The notes: a model not told the origin generated them from the sequence alone. Positions 16,958-25,515 are shown, counted from the stretch's first letter. The stretch is 64,000 nt of DNA from Bacteroidota bacterium (GCA_018266915.1 JAFDZM010000100.1:1-64000); one strand, 5' to 3'. Made by a program: numbers and translations.

Positions 16958-19228
16958 ATGAAATCACCCCTTTTTCTCTTATTCTTTCTGCTGCCATTTT
17001 CGGTATTTGCTCAAAAACAAACCGCACTGACCGACTATGTGAACCCGTTGATGGGTTCGCAATCCAGGTACGATCTTTCCAACGGGAACACTTATCCGGC
17101 TATTGCATTGCCCTGGGGCATGAACTTCTGGACGCCCGAAACCGGTAAAATGGGCGATGGCTGGCAGTATACCTATGATTCGTACAAGATTAATGGTTTT
17201 AAGCAAACGCACCAGCCATCACCATGGATGGGCGACTATGGACAGTTTGCCATTATGCCCGAGACCGGTCATTTGAAAGTGACTCAAAACGACCGCCAGA
17301 GCTGGTTCTCGCATAAAACCGAGATCGTGAAGCCATACTATTACAGCGTTTACTTAGCCGATCATGATGTGACAACCGAGATAGCACCAACCGAACGTAG
17401 CGCTCAGTTCCGTTTTACTTTTCCAAAAAGCGATAGCTCATTTATCGTGATCGACGCTTTTGATAAAGGATCATATGTAAAAGTAATTCCGGGTGAAAAG
17501 AAGATCATTGGTTATTCAACACGCCATTCGTGGGGACCGCTGAAGAATTTTAAAAATTACTTCGTTATTTATGTAGACAAACCGATCACATTAACCCGTT
17601 TGTTTAGCGATAGCACACAGGTGGATTCATCAGAAGTACATTCTAAACATGCCAGCGCTGTTATCGGTTTCAAAACCAAGACCGGCGAGAAAGTGCACTT
17701 AAGAGTAGCATCATCCTTCATCAGCATAGAGCAGGCTGAATTGAACCTGAAACGCGAATTGGGTAATGACAGCTTTGATGTAACTGCACAAAAAGCAAAA
17801 GAAGTATGGAATAAAACTTTGAACAGAGTGCAGGTTGAAGGGGGCACGCTGGATCAGCAACGCACATTCTACTCTTGCCTCTACCGCATGCTTTTCTTCC
17901 CCAACAAATTATATGAGATCAATGCAAAAAATGAAATTGTACATTGGAGCCCATACAACGGCGAGGTATTGCCTGGCAGAATGTTTGCCGGCACCGGTTT
18001 TTGGGATACCTTCCGTGCGTTGTATCCGTTCCTGAATCTGGTTTACCCTTCCATCAACAAAGAAATGCAGGAAGGCCTTGTAAATGACTATAAAGAAGGC
18101 GGCTGGCTGCCCGAATGGTCGAGCCCGGGATATGCAGATGTGATGGTGGGCAATAATTCCGCTTCCATCGTATCCGAAGCTTATTTGAAAGGTTTGCGCG
18201 GTTATGATATTGAAACCTTATATAAAGCGCTGATTCATGACGCCAATAATACCGGGCCTCGTGCTGCTGGCCGTCGTGGGGTGGAATATTATAACCAATT
18301 GGGTTATGTGCCTTATGATGTGAAGATCAACGAAAATGCTGCCCGCACACTGGAATATGCTTATGATGATTTTGCTATATACAAATTAGGAAAGGCACTG
18401 AATAAACCTGAATCAGAGATCGGCATTTACAAAAAACGGAGTATGAACTACAAAAACCTGTTCGATCCATCGACCGGTTTGATGCGCGGCAAAAATAAAG
18501 ATGGCTCGTGGGAAACACCATTCAACCCATTCAAATGGGGTGACGCCTTTACCGAAGGCAATAGCTGGCACTATACCTGGGGCGTGTTTCACGATATACA
18601 GGGCCTGGTTAACCTGATGGGTGGTAAAAAGCAATTTGTTGCTAAACTGGATTCAGTATTTACCCTGCCGCCAATTTTTGATGATAGCTATTATGGTGAA
18701 GTGATTCACGAGATACGCGAGATGCAGATTGCCGGAATGGGTCAATATGCGCATGGTAACCAGCCGATTCAGCACATGATATACCTGTACAACTACGCAG
18801 GGGAACCATGGAAAACCCAATACTGGGCGCGCGAAACCATGAATAAAATGTACAAAGCTACTCCGGATGGCTATTGCGGCGATGAGGACAATGGCCAAAC
18901 ATCTGCCTGGTATGTGTTCTCGGCATTAGGTTTTTATCCGGTTTGCCCGGCTGCCGGACAGTACGTTTTGGGTGCCCCGCTATTTACCAAAATCACTGTA
19001 AATCTGGAGAACGGTAAAAAGGTGATCATCAACGCGCCAAACAACAGTGCAGCCAATAAATATGTAAGCACACTTACTTACAACGGCAAGCCTTATGATC
19101 TGAACTATTTCGATCACAAAACATTACTACAAGGCGCAGTGCTGAACTATAATATGTCGGCTACGCCAAACAAACAAAGAGGTGTTAAAGACAGCGATTT
19201 CCCTTATTCACTGTCGAACGAAAGATAA
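16958..19228 (+). CDS. GH92 family alpha-mannosidase
   Basis: 756 residues with a signal peptide (about 1-18, FSVFAQ). It has GH92 hallmarks: YVNPLMGSQ near the start of the mature protein (about 27), GGWLPEWSSPGYADVMVGN around 385-403, GNSWHYTW at about 534, and the C-terminal GDEDNGQTSAWYV at about 641-653 with the acidic D642/E643/D644. GH92 enzymes are calcium-dependent, inverting exo-alpha-mannosidases acting in the periplasm or on the surface. Linkage cannot be read from sequence. With the preceding genes it points to a mannose-containing glycan. A terminator follows the stop. Confidence 0.95.
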   Translation: MKSPLFLLFFLLPFSVFAQKQTALTDYVNPLMGSQSRYDLSNGNTYPAIALPWGMNFWTPETGKMGDGWQYTYDSYKINGFKQTHQPSPWMGDYGQFAIMPETGHLKVTQNDRQSWFSHKTEIVKPYYYSVYLADHDVTTEIAPTERSAQFRFTFPKSDSSFIVIDAFDKGSYVKVIPGEKKIIGYSTRHSWGPLKNFKNYFVIYVDKPITLTRLFSDSTQVDSSEVHSKHASAVIGFKTKTGEKVHLRVASSFISIEQAELNLKRELGNDSFDVTAQKAKEVWNKTLNRVQVEGGTLDQQRTFYSCLYRMLFFPNKLYEINAKNEIVHWSPYNGEVLPGRMFAGTGFWDTFRALYPFLNLVYPSINKEMQEGLVNDYKEGGWLPEWSSPGYADVMVGNNSASIVSEAYLKGLRGYDIETLYKALIHDANNTGPRAAGRRGVEYYNQLGYVPYDVKINENAARTLEYAYDDFAIYKLGKALNKPESEIGIYKKRSMNYKNLFDPSTGLMRGKNKDGSWETPFNPFKWGDAFTEGNSWHYTWGVFHDIQGLVNLMGGKKQFVAKLDSVFTLPPIFDDSYYGEVIHEIREMQIAGMGQYAHGNQPIQHMIYLYNYAGEPWKTQYWARETMNKMYKATPDGYCGDEDNGQTSAWYVFSALGFYPVCPAAGQYVLGAPLFTKITVNLENGKKVIINAPNNSAANKYVSTLTYNGKPYDLNYFDHKTLLQGAVLNYNMSATPNKQRGVKDSDFPYSLSNER

Positions 19229-19264
19229 TGCGCTTATGGGATTGAGCGTAATTGGTTGATTATA

Positions 19265-19294
19265 TCCTCCCGGCGATGTCGGGGGGATTTTTTT
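19265..19294 (+). terminator. rho-independent terminator after GH92
   Basis: Stem TCCTCCCG (19265-19272) with CGGGGGGA (19280-19287), one T-G wobble, loop of 7, then seven T. It lies 36 bases after the GH92 stop. Confidence 0.85.
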
Positions 19295-19320
19295 GTGTCT
19301 GGGCCTTAATTTTGCTATGC

Positions 19321-19458
19321 TTTGTCATGCTGAACGAGAGTGAAGCATCTGTCGCGAGTGGTTTCTTCACTGCTGCGTATTTGTTTGATAGGATTCATTT
19401 CAAATTACTATATAAGAAATTCCGTTATAGATTCTTCGCCCTCGCTCAGAACGACAAA
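19321..19458. repeat. dispersed repeat with imperfect 30-bp inverted ends
   Basis: The left end 19321-19350 begins TTTGTCATGCTGAACGAG. The right end 19429-19458, read in reverse, begins TTTGTCGTTCTGAGCGAG. About 21 of 30 positions agree. This layout is familiar as a common Bacteroidota intergenic repeat. It lies at the meeting point of the GH92 gene and the leftward LytTR operon. Confidence 0.7.
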
Positions 19459-19464
19459 AGAGGC

Positions 19465-20184
19465 TTACCTTTTAATAAGCCTGTCCCTCAAAATCTTATC
19501 CATAGCCTCCGTATGAAAGCCTGCACTCATCGTAATTTTAGTATCGCCGATATGCAGCAGGTTGCCCTCTATCGATTTGATCTTATCGGCATTAACGATT
19601 ATACTTTTGTGTACCTGTATAAAATTCTGCTTAGGTAGTTTTTCAAGTATTCCTTTGATGGTTAGGTATACTACTAGTTTTCCCGAAACGGTGTACAGCG
19701 TAATGTAATTTGCCATGGCTTCTATGTAAAGCAGGTCGTCGTATACGATCCGTTCGATCTTGTTATTGCATTTCACATAAAAGTAATCCGGCTCAGATTT
19801 ATCCTGCGATTCTTTTCTTGATCGCAGCGCTTTCAACTCCAGTGCTTTCTGGCAGGCTTTGATAAATCGCTCTAATGAAAATGGCTTCACCAAATAATCT
19901 ACCACCGCCATTTCATAACCTTCCAATGCATACTGGCCATAGGCGGTAGTCATGATGATCATGGGTAAATTGGTAGATGATTTCAGAAATTCCATACCGC
20001 TCATTTTGGGCATGTTCACATCAAGGAATACCAGGTCTATATCATTGGTTTTTAATAATGGAATTGCCTTCAACGGATTTTCAGCAATGCCCACTAATTT
20101 CAGGAAATCTATCTCCTCGATATACTCCTGCAACAGCTTTCGGGCCATCGGCTCATCATCAACAACTATGCAATTCAGGTTCAT
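19465..20184 (-). CDS. LytTR-family response regulator
   Basis: An upstream ATG at 20205 is in frame, but the start at 20184 is preferred: it overlaps the kinase stop as ATGA and begins directly at the receiver domain (MNLNCIVVDDEPMARK). 239 residues. The receiver domain spans about 1-120, with the phospho-acceptor D55 in VFLDVNMPKMSG. The LytTR DNA-binding domain spans about 140-235, with FIQVHKSIIVNADKI. It is the last gene of a five-gene leftward operon, and its partner kinase is immediately upstream. LytTR sites cannot be identified here with confidence. Confidence 0.95.
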   Translation of the reverse strand: MNLNCIVVDDEPMARKLLQEYIEEIDFLKLVGIAENPLKAIPLLKTNDIDLVFLDVNMPKMSGMEFLKSSTNLPMIIMTTAYGQYALEGYEMAVVDYLVKPFSLERFIKACQKALELKALRSRKESQDKSEPDYFYVKCNNKIERIVYDDLLYIEAMANYITLYTVSGKLVVYLTIKGILEKLPKQNFIQVHKSIIVNADKIKSIEGNLLHIGDTKITMSAGFHTEAMDKILRDRLIKR

Positions 20185-21230
20185 AGATCGTTCAAAGTTA
20201 AGCAAACGGCGTAGGTATTTTCCTGGTCGTTAATGGTTAAACTGTGCCTACCGGGGTACAGTAGCTCCAGTCTTCGTTTGGCATTGGCAATGCCCAGCCC
20301 TGACGCCCCCTGTGCATGATCGATAAAAGAATCTTTGGTATTGAATACCGAGAATTCCAGGATATTCTCATAATGTTTAAGATGAATTTCTATTATATTC
20401 TCCCGGCTTTCATTGAAGCCTACATACTTGAAAGCATTTTCAATAAAAGTGATCAGTATCAGCGGGGGCACCAGCAGACTGCCATTTGCTTCAGCAACAC
20501 AGAATGAGACCTGTATGCGCTCATCGATCCGGCTTTTTTGCAGGGCGATATAATTACGGATATAATTGATCTCTCTTCCCAGTTCAATCCTCTCCACATT
20601 GCATTCATATAATTGATAACGCAGCATTTCCGAAAAAACAAGCAGCATATCCCGTGCAACCTTATTGGTTTTATCTATATGTGCATAGATAGAATTGATA
20701 GAATTAAATAAAAAATGTGGATTGAACTGAGCTCTCAAAAAGTTCAATTCGTTATCTGATTTCTCCTTTTCTATTTGCTCAATATACCGCTCTGATTTGA
20801 TCTTTTCGATGATCAACCTGGCTGCTAATATTAATGCTATCCAGAACAGTATATTGACAAATGAGTCAAAAAAGACCTTCAGTATATTAAAATGACTGGT
20901 ATTAGCCTTAAAAAGATAAGCATTGACGAGGTAGGAGACAGGCACCCGCAGCAAAGCACCAACGGTCACACCTAAAAGAAAACATAGTCCGAAAGCTATG
21001 TATTTCCTGTTGTTCAACAGACGTGGTACAGTATAGAGCCAATTAAAATAATAGTTGCCGGCTATAAACACGAGGTAGCAAAACTGGATGGTGATGGCAT
21101 GGGTAAGCACCAGTGTGCCGTTCCTGAAAATAAATATCCAGAATAAATAGGCAAACAGCCAGAACAGCAGGTGATATGCTAATTTGTTGATCCTCAAAAA
21201 TGTCTCGTATTGTTTATCGAAAATATACAT
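20181..21230 (-). CDS. LytS-type sensor histidine kinase
   Basis: 349 residues. Four hydrophobic membrane segments are visible (about 18-36, 43-66, 78-98 and 118-140), then a short coiled linker and the His_kinase domain with phospho-acceptor His172 in AQFNPHFLFNSINS. The ATPase end shows LILITFIENAFKYVG and GLGIANAKRRLELLY. No separate ligand-binding domain is seen, so sensing is probably through the membrane part. It starts 18 bases after the cytochrome c stop and overlaps the regulator by four bases, so the pair is co-transcribed with the redox-type genes upstream. Confidence 0.95.
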   Translation of the reverse strand: MYIFDKQYETFLRINKLAYHLLFWLFAYLFWIFIFRNGTLVLTHAITIQFCYLVFIAGNYYFNWLYTVPRLLNNRKYIAFGLCFLLGVTVGALLRVPVSYLVNAYLFKANTSHFNILKVFFDSFVNILFWIALILAARLIIEKIKSERYIEQIEKEKSDNELNFLRAQFNPHFLFNSINSIYAHIDKTNKVARDMLLVFSEMLRYQLYECNVERIELGREINYIRNYIALQKSRIDERIQVSFCVAEANGSLLVPPLILITFIENAFKYVGFNESRENIIEIHLKHYENILEFSVFNTKDSFIDHAQGASGLGIANAKRRLELLYPGRHSLTINDQENTYAVCLTLNDL

Positions 21231-21248
21231 TAAATAGCTTTTATCAAT

Positions 21249-21668
21249 TTATTTCAGTGCAGTATCTCCATCCGGGAACGCTTCACCTTTATGACAAGTG
21301 GTGCAGGTAACCGTAATTGCATTGCTGCCGATGGCCGGGTGCTTTACTTTAAAATACTTTTTATTGATGCCCAAAGTCATGCGCATCATAGCGCGGGCAA
21401 TCTCTTTTTCGGGTTTTGCGTCGCTGGCAAAATCCAATCCATGACCGTCTTTGGCATTGGCATGGCAAAATCCGCAGCTTACGCCCAGTCCATCCTCAAA
21501 GTCATCTGCCATGATTGATTGTAACTCTTTTGAGCTGATATCTTTAGGCAGCACTTTAAGATTGATGTATTTTACATCCTCCTTTTTTGTGGAAGTTGTC
21601 GCCGCCACGCTGCTGATCACTATGTAAGCCAATAGTCCCGGTATCATTAAAGTCTTGCGGAGCTTCAT
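21249..21668 (-). CDS. dihaem c-type cytochrome (reaction-centre cytochrome-like)
   Basis: 139 residues with an N-terminal signal or anchor (about 8-23). It has two haem c motifs, CGFCH at 65-69 and CTTCH at 122-126. The segment NLKVLPKDISSKELQSIM followed by LGVSCGFCH is typical of the family related to photosynthetic reaction-centre cytochrome c subunits, which is common in non-phototrophic Bacteroidota. It acts in the periplasm in electron transfer. The start overlaps the YceI stop by four bases, so the two are translationally coupled. The donor and acceptor are unknown. Confidence 0.9.
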   Translation of the reverse strand: MKLRKTLMIPGLLAYIVISSVAATTSTKKEDVKYINLKVLPKDISSKELQSIMADDFEDGLGVSCGFCHANAKDGHGLDFASDAKPEKEIARAMMRMTLGINKKYFKVKHPAIGSNAITVTCTTCHKGEAFPDGDTALK

Positions 21669-22204
21669 ATGGCTGTCTGTTTTTTGGCCATCACGTTTAG
21701 CGATACCTCCAGTTCGTTGGAGATGGTGCTTGTGCCGCCTACGCCGAAGTCTTTCCGGTTTATTTTGAATGACCCTTTAAATGAATACTCATCCGTCCCG
21801 GGTGTCGCGGTAAATGGTATGCTAATGTCTTTACTTTTACCTTTAATAGTCAGCTTGCCGTATGCTGTAAAGGAATTTCCTGACGAAGTGATCTTCGCCG
21901 ATACAAAGCGGATTGTGGGGTAATTCTTTACATCAAAATAAGATGCGCCCCGTAAATGTTCATCGCGCAAATTGTTATCTGTATTTACGGTGGAGGCATC
22001 AATAGTTACGTCAAAGCTGCTTGAAGCGATGTTTTGGGGATCAAAATTGATCGATCCTTTAAAGCCCGTAAACGACCCGCTGACATCGAATCCAAAGTTG
22101 CCAATCTTGAATGATAGCGTTGAACCTTTATCGGCAGGTACGTATTGCGCCTTCACTTGCGCAGCGAAAAGTGATATTAATAATAAGAAGATTGTTTTTT
22201 TCAT
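21665..22204 (-). CDS. YceI-family periplasmic lipid-binding protein
   Basis: 179 residues from the ATG at 22204. A longer frame reaches 22255, but the signal peptide (KKTIFLLLISLFAAQVKAQ) begins at the internal Met. The YceI beta-barrel fills the mature part, with FKIGNFGFDVSGSFTGFKG and FDVTIDASTVNTDNNLRDEHL. The family binds polyisoprenoids or similar amphiphiles in the periplasm, and YceI proteins are often coupled to cytochromes and quinone chemistry. It overlaps the cytochrome gene by four bases and follows the metallophosphoesterase by 77. Confidence 0.92.
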   Translation of the reverse strand: MKKTIFLLLISLFAAQVKAQYVPADKGSTLSFKIGNFGFDVSGSFTGFKGSINFDPQNIASSSFDVTIDASTVNTDNNLRDEHLRGASYFDVKNYPTIRFVSAKITSSGNSFTAYGKLTIKGKSKDISIPFTATPGTDEYSFKGSFKINRKDFGVGGTSTISNELEVSLNVMAKKQTAI

Positions 22205-22281
22205 TGTCTGTATATTTAAAAAAGGAACTGCCCGAAAGGCAGCTCCAACTATCAACCCTAACCGCCAAGCAGGTTGATCTT

Positions 22282-23286
22282 TTAGTTATCCTGTTTTATA
22301 AGTGGTGTGTCTGTAATTGCAAGTGTATGATTATGCTCCAGGTAGTTTACGCTGGTCAGCCCAAGCAACCCGCGCAGCTTTTCAGCCGGAACTTTCATTG
22401 GTCCGGGTGATGGCGCTGACCCGGGAGCAGGTTGCGGGAACGCTGTTGAGTTGGCGGTATGGAAAGTGATATTTCCTTCCACCTTTTGAATGGTTTGGTG
22501 GATGTGCCCGTTCAGTACCGAAACCGAACCGAAGCGTCGCAGTAATGCAAGGGCCTGCTCACTGTCTTGTGTTCCCCATCCCCATTGCGGGTAGATTGCC
22601 CACAGCGGAATATGCGCAAATACAACTATTGGTGTGCTGTTAGAATACGCTTTTAGATCATCAGCCAGCCATTTTAACTGATCAGGTCCAAGATAGCCTA
22701 AGCCACCGTCGACATGGTTGGTCACATTTGCTAAGCCAACGAAGTGTACGCCATTCGAATCAAAGCTATACCAGCCATCGCCTTTGGTACCTTTACCGTA
22801 GCGTTCCAGGTAGAGTTTACCATTATCGGTTACGTCGTGCTCACCGGGAACATAAAATATCTTATCAGTTTTAACACTTTTCAGTGATTGCTCCAATGTG
22901 TCGAATTCGTCCGCTTGCGCCAGGTGCGTAAGGTCGCCTGTATGCAGTACAAATGATGGCGCCGACGGCATGGCATTGATCTTGTCGATGGTGGCCTGCA
23001 GGGTACCTACCACATCAGGATTAGCAGCTTTAGTGAAACCTATATGACTGTCGCTGATCTGCACAAAACTGAAATCTGATTTCGGTATCACCAGTCCGCT
23101 TTTGAGGCCGCCTGTTGCGCGGTCTATCATCTGGCTCATGCCGTACGATTTTAATACGCCGCCGGTCATCATCCACAATACGCCGGTGCCGGCCCATGCC
23201 ATGCATTCCAGGAAGCCCCTGCGGTCGATGCCGTCGCCATTCAGGTCGTGGGCATGTTCATGATCGTGATGGGAGTGATTTTTCAT
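22282..23286 (-). CDS. Tat-exported metallophosphoesterase
   Basis: 334 residues. The N-terminus is His-rich (HSHHDHEHAHD, residues 4-14) and is followed by a twin-arginine signal DRRGFLE and a hydrophobic stretch. The catalytic domain (about 70-290) has the calcineurin-like metal motifs: DSHIG, HTGDLTH, VPGEHDVTD (in place of the usual GNHD), FAHIPLW and NGHIHQ. It hydrolyses phosphoesters in the periplasm with a dinuclear metal site. The substrate is unknown. It is the first gene of the leftward operon that ends with the LytS/LytTR pair. The His-rich head may bind metal (inference). Confidence 0.9.
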   Translation of the reverse strand: MKNHSHHDHEHAHDLNGDGIDRRGFLECMAWAGTGVLWMMTGGVLKSYGMSQMIDRATGGLKSGLVIPKSDFSFVQISDSHIGFTKAANPDVVGTLQATIDKINAMPSAPSFVLHTGDLTHLAQADEFDTLEQSLKSVKTDKIFYVPGEHDVTDNGKLYLERYGKGTKGDGWYSFDSNGVHFVGLANVTNHVDGGLGYLGPDQLKWLADDLKAYSNSTPIVVFAHIPLWAIYPQWGWGTQDSEQALALLRRFGSVSVLNGHIHQTIQKVEGNITFHTANSTAFPQPAPGSAPSPGPMKVPAEKLRGLLGLTSVNYLEHNHTLAITDTPLIKQDN

Positions 23287-23507
23287 TGTAATAATTTGTT
23301 TTTTAATGGTAATGAAGCTATCATGAGCCGTTTTATTGGGTTTGCTTTTTAGCGGTGGTCCATGATGGTTTCATGTGTTTCGATTTAATTGATTAATTAA
23401 TATGTCACGAAGTAACCGCAACACTTCGAGCTGCCATAAATTTTTACATCAACCGGGAGGAATTCTTGATGAAACTCAATTTTGGACAATTTTAAAAAAT
23501 ATATCAT

Positions 23508-23521
23508 ACAGACTTGTCTGT
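23508..23521. promoter_or_regulatory. TetR-type operator 1
   Basis: ACAGACTTGTCTGT, a palindrome apart from its two central bases. It is identical to 24109-24122 and 25449-25462. Here its CTTG falls exactly 20 bases before the TATGTTTG -7 box of the tetR gene, so binding should block the promoter. Confidence 0.85.
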
Positions 23522-23544
23522 TTAAAATAAATATTTTATGTTTG
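23513..23544 (+). promoter_or_regulatory. promoter of the tetR gene
   Basis: CTTG (23513-23516), 20 bases, then TATGTTTG (23537-23544), a match to the Bacteroidota TTTG-N19/20-TAnnTTTG pattern with one mismatch in the first box. The ATG at 23549 is only five bases further on, implying a very short or absent leader. Confidence 0.6.
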
Positions 23545-23548
23545 CAGC

Positions 23549-24088
23549 ATGAGAAAAGGTACAGTTCGAAATCAGATAGTCGACACAGCATCCAGACTGT
23601 TTTATAAACAAGGCTACAATGCCACCGGGATCAACCAAATTATTGATGAAGCTGGTGTGGCAAAGGCTTCGCTTTACCAGCATTTTCATTCCAAAGAAGA
23701 TTTATTGGCAGCATATTTAACAGAGAAGGGCATCGAGACCAATGCGGCTTTGAAGGCTGTGGCCGATCAACACAAAAATCCAAAAGAAAAGGTGCTGGCC
23801 ATTTTTGATTTTTTGGATAAACTCACGAATCAGAACGATTACTATGGATGTAATTTCCTAAACATTGCTTCCGAACTCCCTGTAGATAGCACCAGGTTGA
23901 GAAACCTGATACGGAAACAAAAGGACGATGTGAGAGCATTGTTTGGCGAAATTCTGAAACCTGTTAAGAAGGAAAAGCTCGCTGATGAACTTTATATGCT
24001 TTTTGATGGGGCACTAATAACAAATAAAGTTCATGGCAGTGGCTGGCCAGTGCAAACGGCCCGCCGTATAGCTGAAAAGATCATATAA
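23549..24088 (+). CDS. TetR/AcrR-family repressor
   Basis: 179 residues. The N-terminal helix-turn-helix (about 10-56) includes TASRLFYKQGYNATGINQII and KASLYQHFHSKEDLLAAYL, the classic TetR signature. The C-terminal part (about 70-175) is the helical ligand and dimer domain, with Cys near position 107 (YYGCNFLNIASE), a segment recurring in this subfamily. It is likely autoregulated through operator 1 and likely controls doxX-hydrolase and DMT-HAD through operators 2 and 3. The ligand is unknown, possibly an electrophile or solvent-like compound given the neighbours (inference). Confidence 0.95.
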   Translation: MRKGTVRNQIVDTASRLFYKQGYNATGINQIIDEAGVAKASLYQHFHSKEDLLAAYLTEKGIETNAALKAVADQHKNPKEKVLAIFDFLDKLTNQNDYYGCNFLNIASELPVDSTRLRNLIRKQKDDVRALFGEILKPVKKEKLADELYMLFDGALITNKVHGSGWPVQTARRIAEKII

Positions 24089-24108
24089 AATTTTTTATTC
24101 AAAAATAA

Positions 24109-24122
24109 ACAGACTTGTCTGT
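24109..24122. promoter_or_regulatory. TetR-type operator 2
   Basis: A second ACAGACTTGTCTGT. It abuts the ATG of the DoxX gene at 24123, so it occupies the place of the ribosome-binding region. The 14 bases are the same as at the other two sites. Confidence 0.85.
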
Positions 24123-24533
24123 ATGAATTATATTTATGCTTTTACATTATTACGTGCTGTCCTGGGGATAAACCTGTTTATGCACGGTTTAGTAAGGATA
24201 AAAAAGGGAGACCGTATTTTTATCGATTCGTTGCTTAAGGAATTTGCGCAAAGCGGTTTGCCGGTTTCTTTGCTTACCATTTTCGGGGCCATGCTTCCTT
24301 ATACCGAGTTGATTATTGGGTTGATGCTTATTGCTGGCCTACTTACACAATCTGTGCTTATTGCAGGGTGCTTGCTGATGTTTGTGCTGCTAATCGGAAA
24401 AAGCCTGGTGGCTGATTGGGGTATTGTTACTTTTCAAATGCTATATATTCTGATTTATTGTATCCTGTTGGGTGGATTGAAATACAATGCACTGTCGGTG
24501 GATGCTTTAATTATGGTCATAAATAAATTTTAA
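24123..24533 (+). CDS. DoxX-family small membrane protein
   Basis: 136 residues with four hydrophobic segments (about 4-22, 45-68, 72-92 and 98-132). The N-terminal LLRAVLGINLFMHGLVRI is typical of DoxX/SURF4-like proteins and supports the start at 24123, even though it touches the operator directly. The family sits in the inner membrane and is associated with redox homeostasis and detoxification. The exact activity is unclear. It is followed after 22 bases by the alpha/beta hydrolase and is probably co-transcribed with it under TetR control. Confidence 0.85.
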   Translation: MNYIYAFTLLRAVLGINLFMHGLVRIKKGDRIFIDSLLKEFAQSGLPVSLLTIFGAMLPYTELIIGLMLIAGLLTQSVLIAGCLLMFVLLIGKSLVADWGIVTFQMLYILIYCILLGGLKYNALSVDALIMVINKF

Positions 24534-24555
24534 AACTCAATAATTAATAACAAAA

Positions 24556-25428
24556 ATGAAAAAACAAGCAATTTATTACAAAAGCGAGAATGTTGATGGG
24601 ATCAATATTTTTTACAGGGAAGCCGGCGACAAGCAAAAGCCTACAATACTTTTGCTAAATGGCTTCCCTTCGTCTTCAATCAGTTTCAGGGATCTGATAA
24701 ATGACCTGAAAGACGACTATCATCTTGTGGCACCTGATTATCCGGCATTTGGCAATAGTGATGCTCCTTCAAAAGATGAATATCAATACACTTTCCATAA
24801 CCTTTCTGTTACTATGGAAAAGTTTATTGATCAAATTGGGCTTAAACAGTTCAGTTTGTATGCGTTTGATTATGGTGGTCCTGTAGGTTTTAGAATTGCA
24901 GCACGCAGACCAGGTTTAATTCAATCGCTCATTATTCAGAACGCCAATGCTTACAAGGAGGGAATAGGGCCGGCCTTTGGATTGGCTATGCCATTTTTAC
25001 AAAACCGTACTGCCGAAACTGAGCAGCCGATACGTGGTTTAATGACTTTGGATGGCATTAAAATATTTTATTTTGACGGGGCAGAGGATTCTTCAAAAAT
25101 TAACCCTGATGGTTACATGAGTGATCTTTATTACCTGAGCAGACCGGGTTTGGTTGAAATTCACCTCGACCTTTTACACAATTATTCGACCAACGTGGCA
25201 GAATACGATCACTGGCAGCAATATTTTAGGGCACATCAGCCGCCAACGTTATTAGTGTGGGGTAAAAACGATCAGTTTTTCCCATTAGCAGCAGCCGAAG
25301 CTTACCGGAAAGATTTGTCCGACACGGAGTTGCATGTTTATAACACAAGTCACTTTGCGCTTGATGAGTACCACGAAGAAATCGCAGGAAATATTCGTGA
25401 CTTTTTGGTAAAGCATAATATCCATTAA
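24556..25428 (+). CDS. alpha/beta hydrolase with Asp nucleophile (epoxide hydrolase/haloalkane dehalogenase type)
   Basis: 290 residues, cytoplasmic. The nucleophile elbow reads AFDYGGP, so the nucleophile is Asp105 rather than Ser, as in epoxide hydrolases and haloalkane dehalogenases. The acid is probably in WGKNDQFFP (about 236-244) and the His in TSHFALDEYH (about 266-275). The usual HGFP oxyanion motif reads NGFPSSS, with His replaced by Asn. Cap-domain helices lie between about 135 and 215. It lies in the TetR cluster behind doxX. The substrate is unknown. Confidence 0.88.
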   Translation: MKKQAIYYKSENVDGINIFYREAGDKQKPTILLLNGFPSSSISFRDLINDLKDDYHLVAPDYPAFGNSDAPSKDEYQYTFHNLSVTMEKFIDQIGLKQFSLYAFDYGGPVGFRIAARRPGLIQSLIIQNANAYKEGIGPAFGLAMPFLQNRTAETEQPIRGLMTLDGIKIFYFDGAEDSSKINPDGYMSDLYYLSRPGLVEIHLDLLHNYSTNVAEYDHWQQYFRAHQPPTLLVWGKNDQFFPLAAAEAYRKDLSDTELHVYNTSHFALDEYHEEIAGNIRDFLVKHNIH

Positions 25429-25448
25429 AAAAATTTAAATAAAAATAA

Positions 25449-25462
25449 ACAGACTTGTCTGT
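25449..25462. promoter_or_regulatory. TetR-type operator 3
   Basis: A third ACAGACTTGTCTGT, 89 bases before the DMT transporter ATG and 20 bases after the hydrolase stop. The preceding AAAAATAAAC is also shared with operator 2. Confidence 0.85.
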
Positions 25463-25483
25463 ATTTTATTTGAAACTAACACA

Positions 25484-25515
25484 AGGCATATGCGCAAGGA
25501 TTTACGCATATGCCT
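25484..25515. repeat. perfect 11-bp hairpin between operator 3 and the DMT gene
   Basis: AGGCATATGCG (25484-25494) pairs perfectly with CGCATATGCCT (25505-25515) across a 10-base loop. There is no T-run on either side. It could be an attenuator in the 5' leader, an extra binding site or the upstream terminator. Confidence 0.6.

Noticed and set aside
19252..19638. Plus-strand open frame over the terminator and repeat
   Set aside because: It begins in the GH92 terminator, crosses the dispersed repeat and runs antisense into the LytTR gene.
24115..24136. A promoter for doxX using the operator TTG and TATATTTA
   Set aside because: The spacing is only about 12 bases and the second box would lie inside the coding region.
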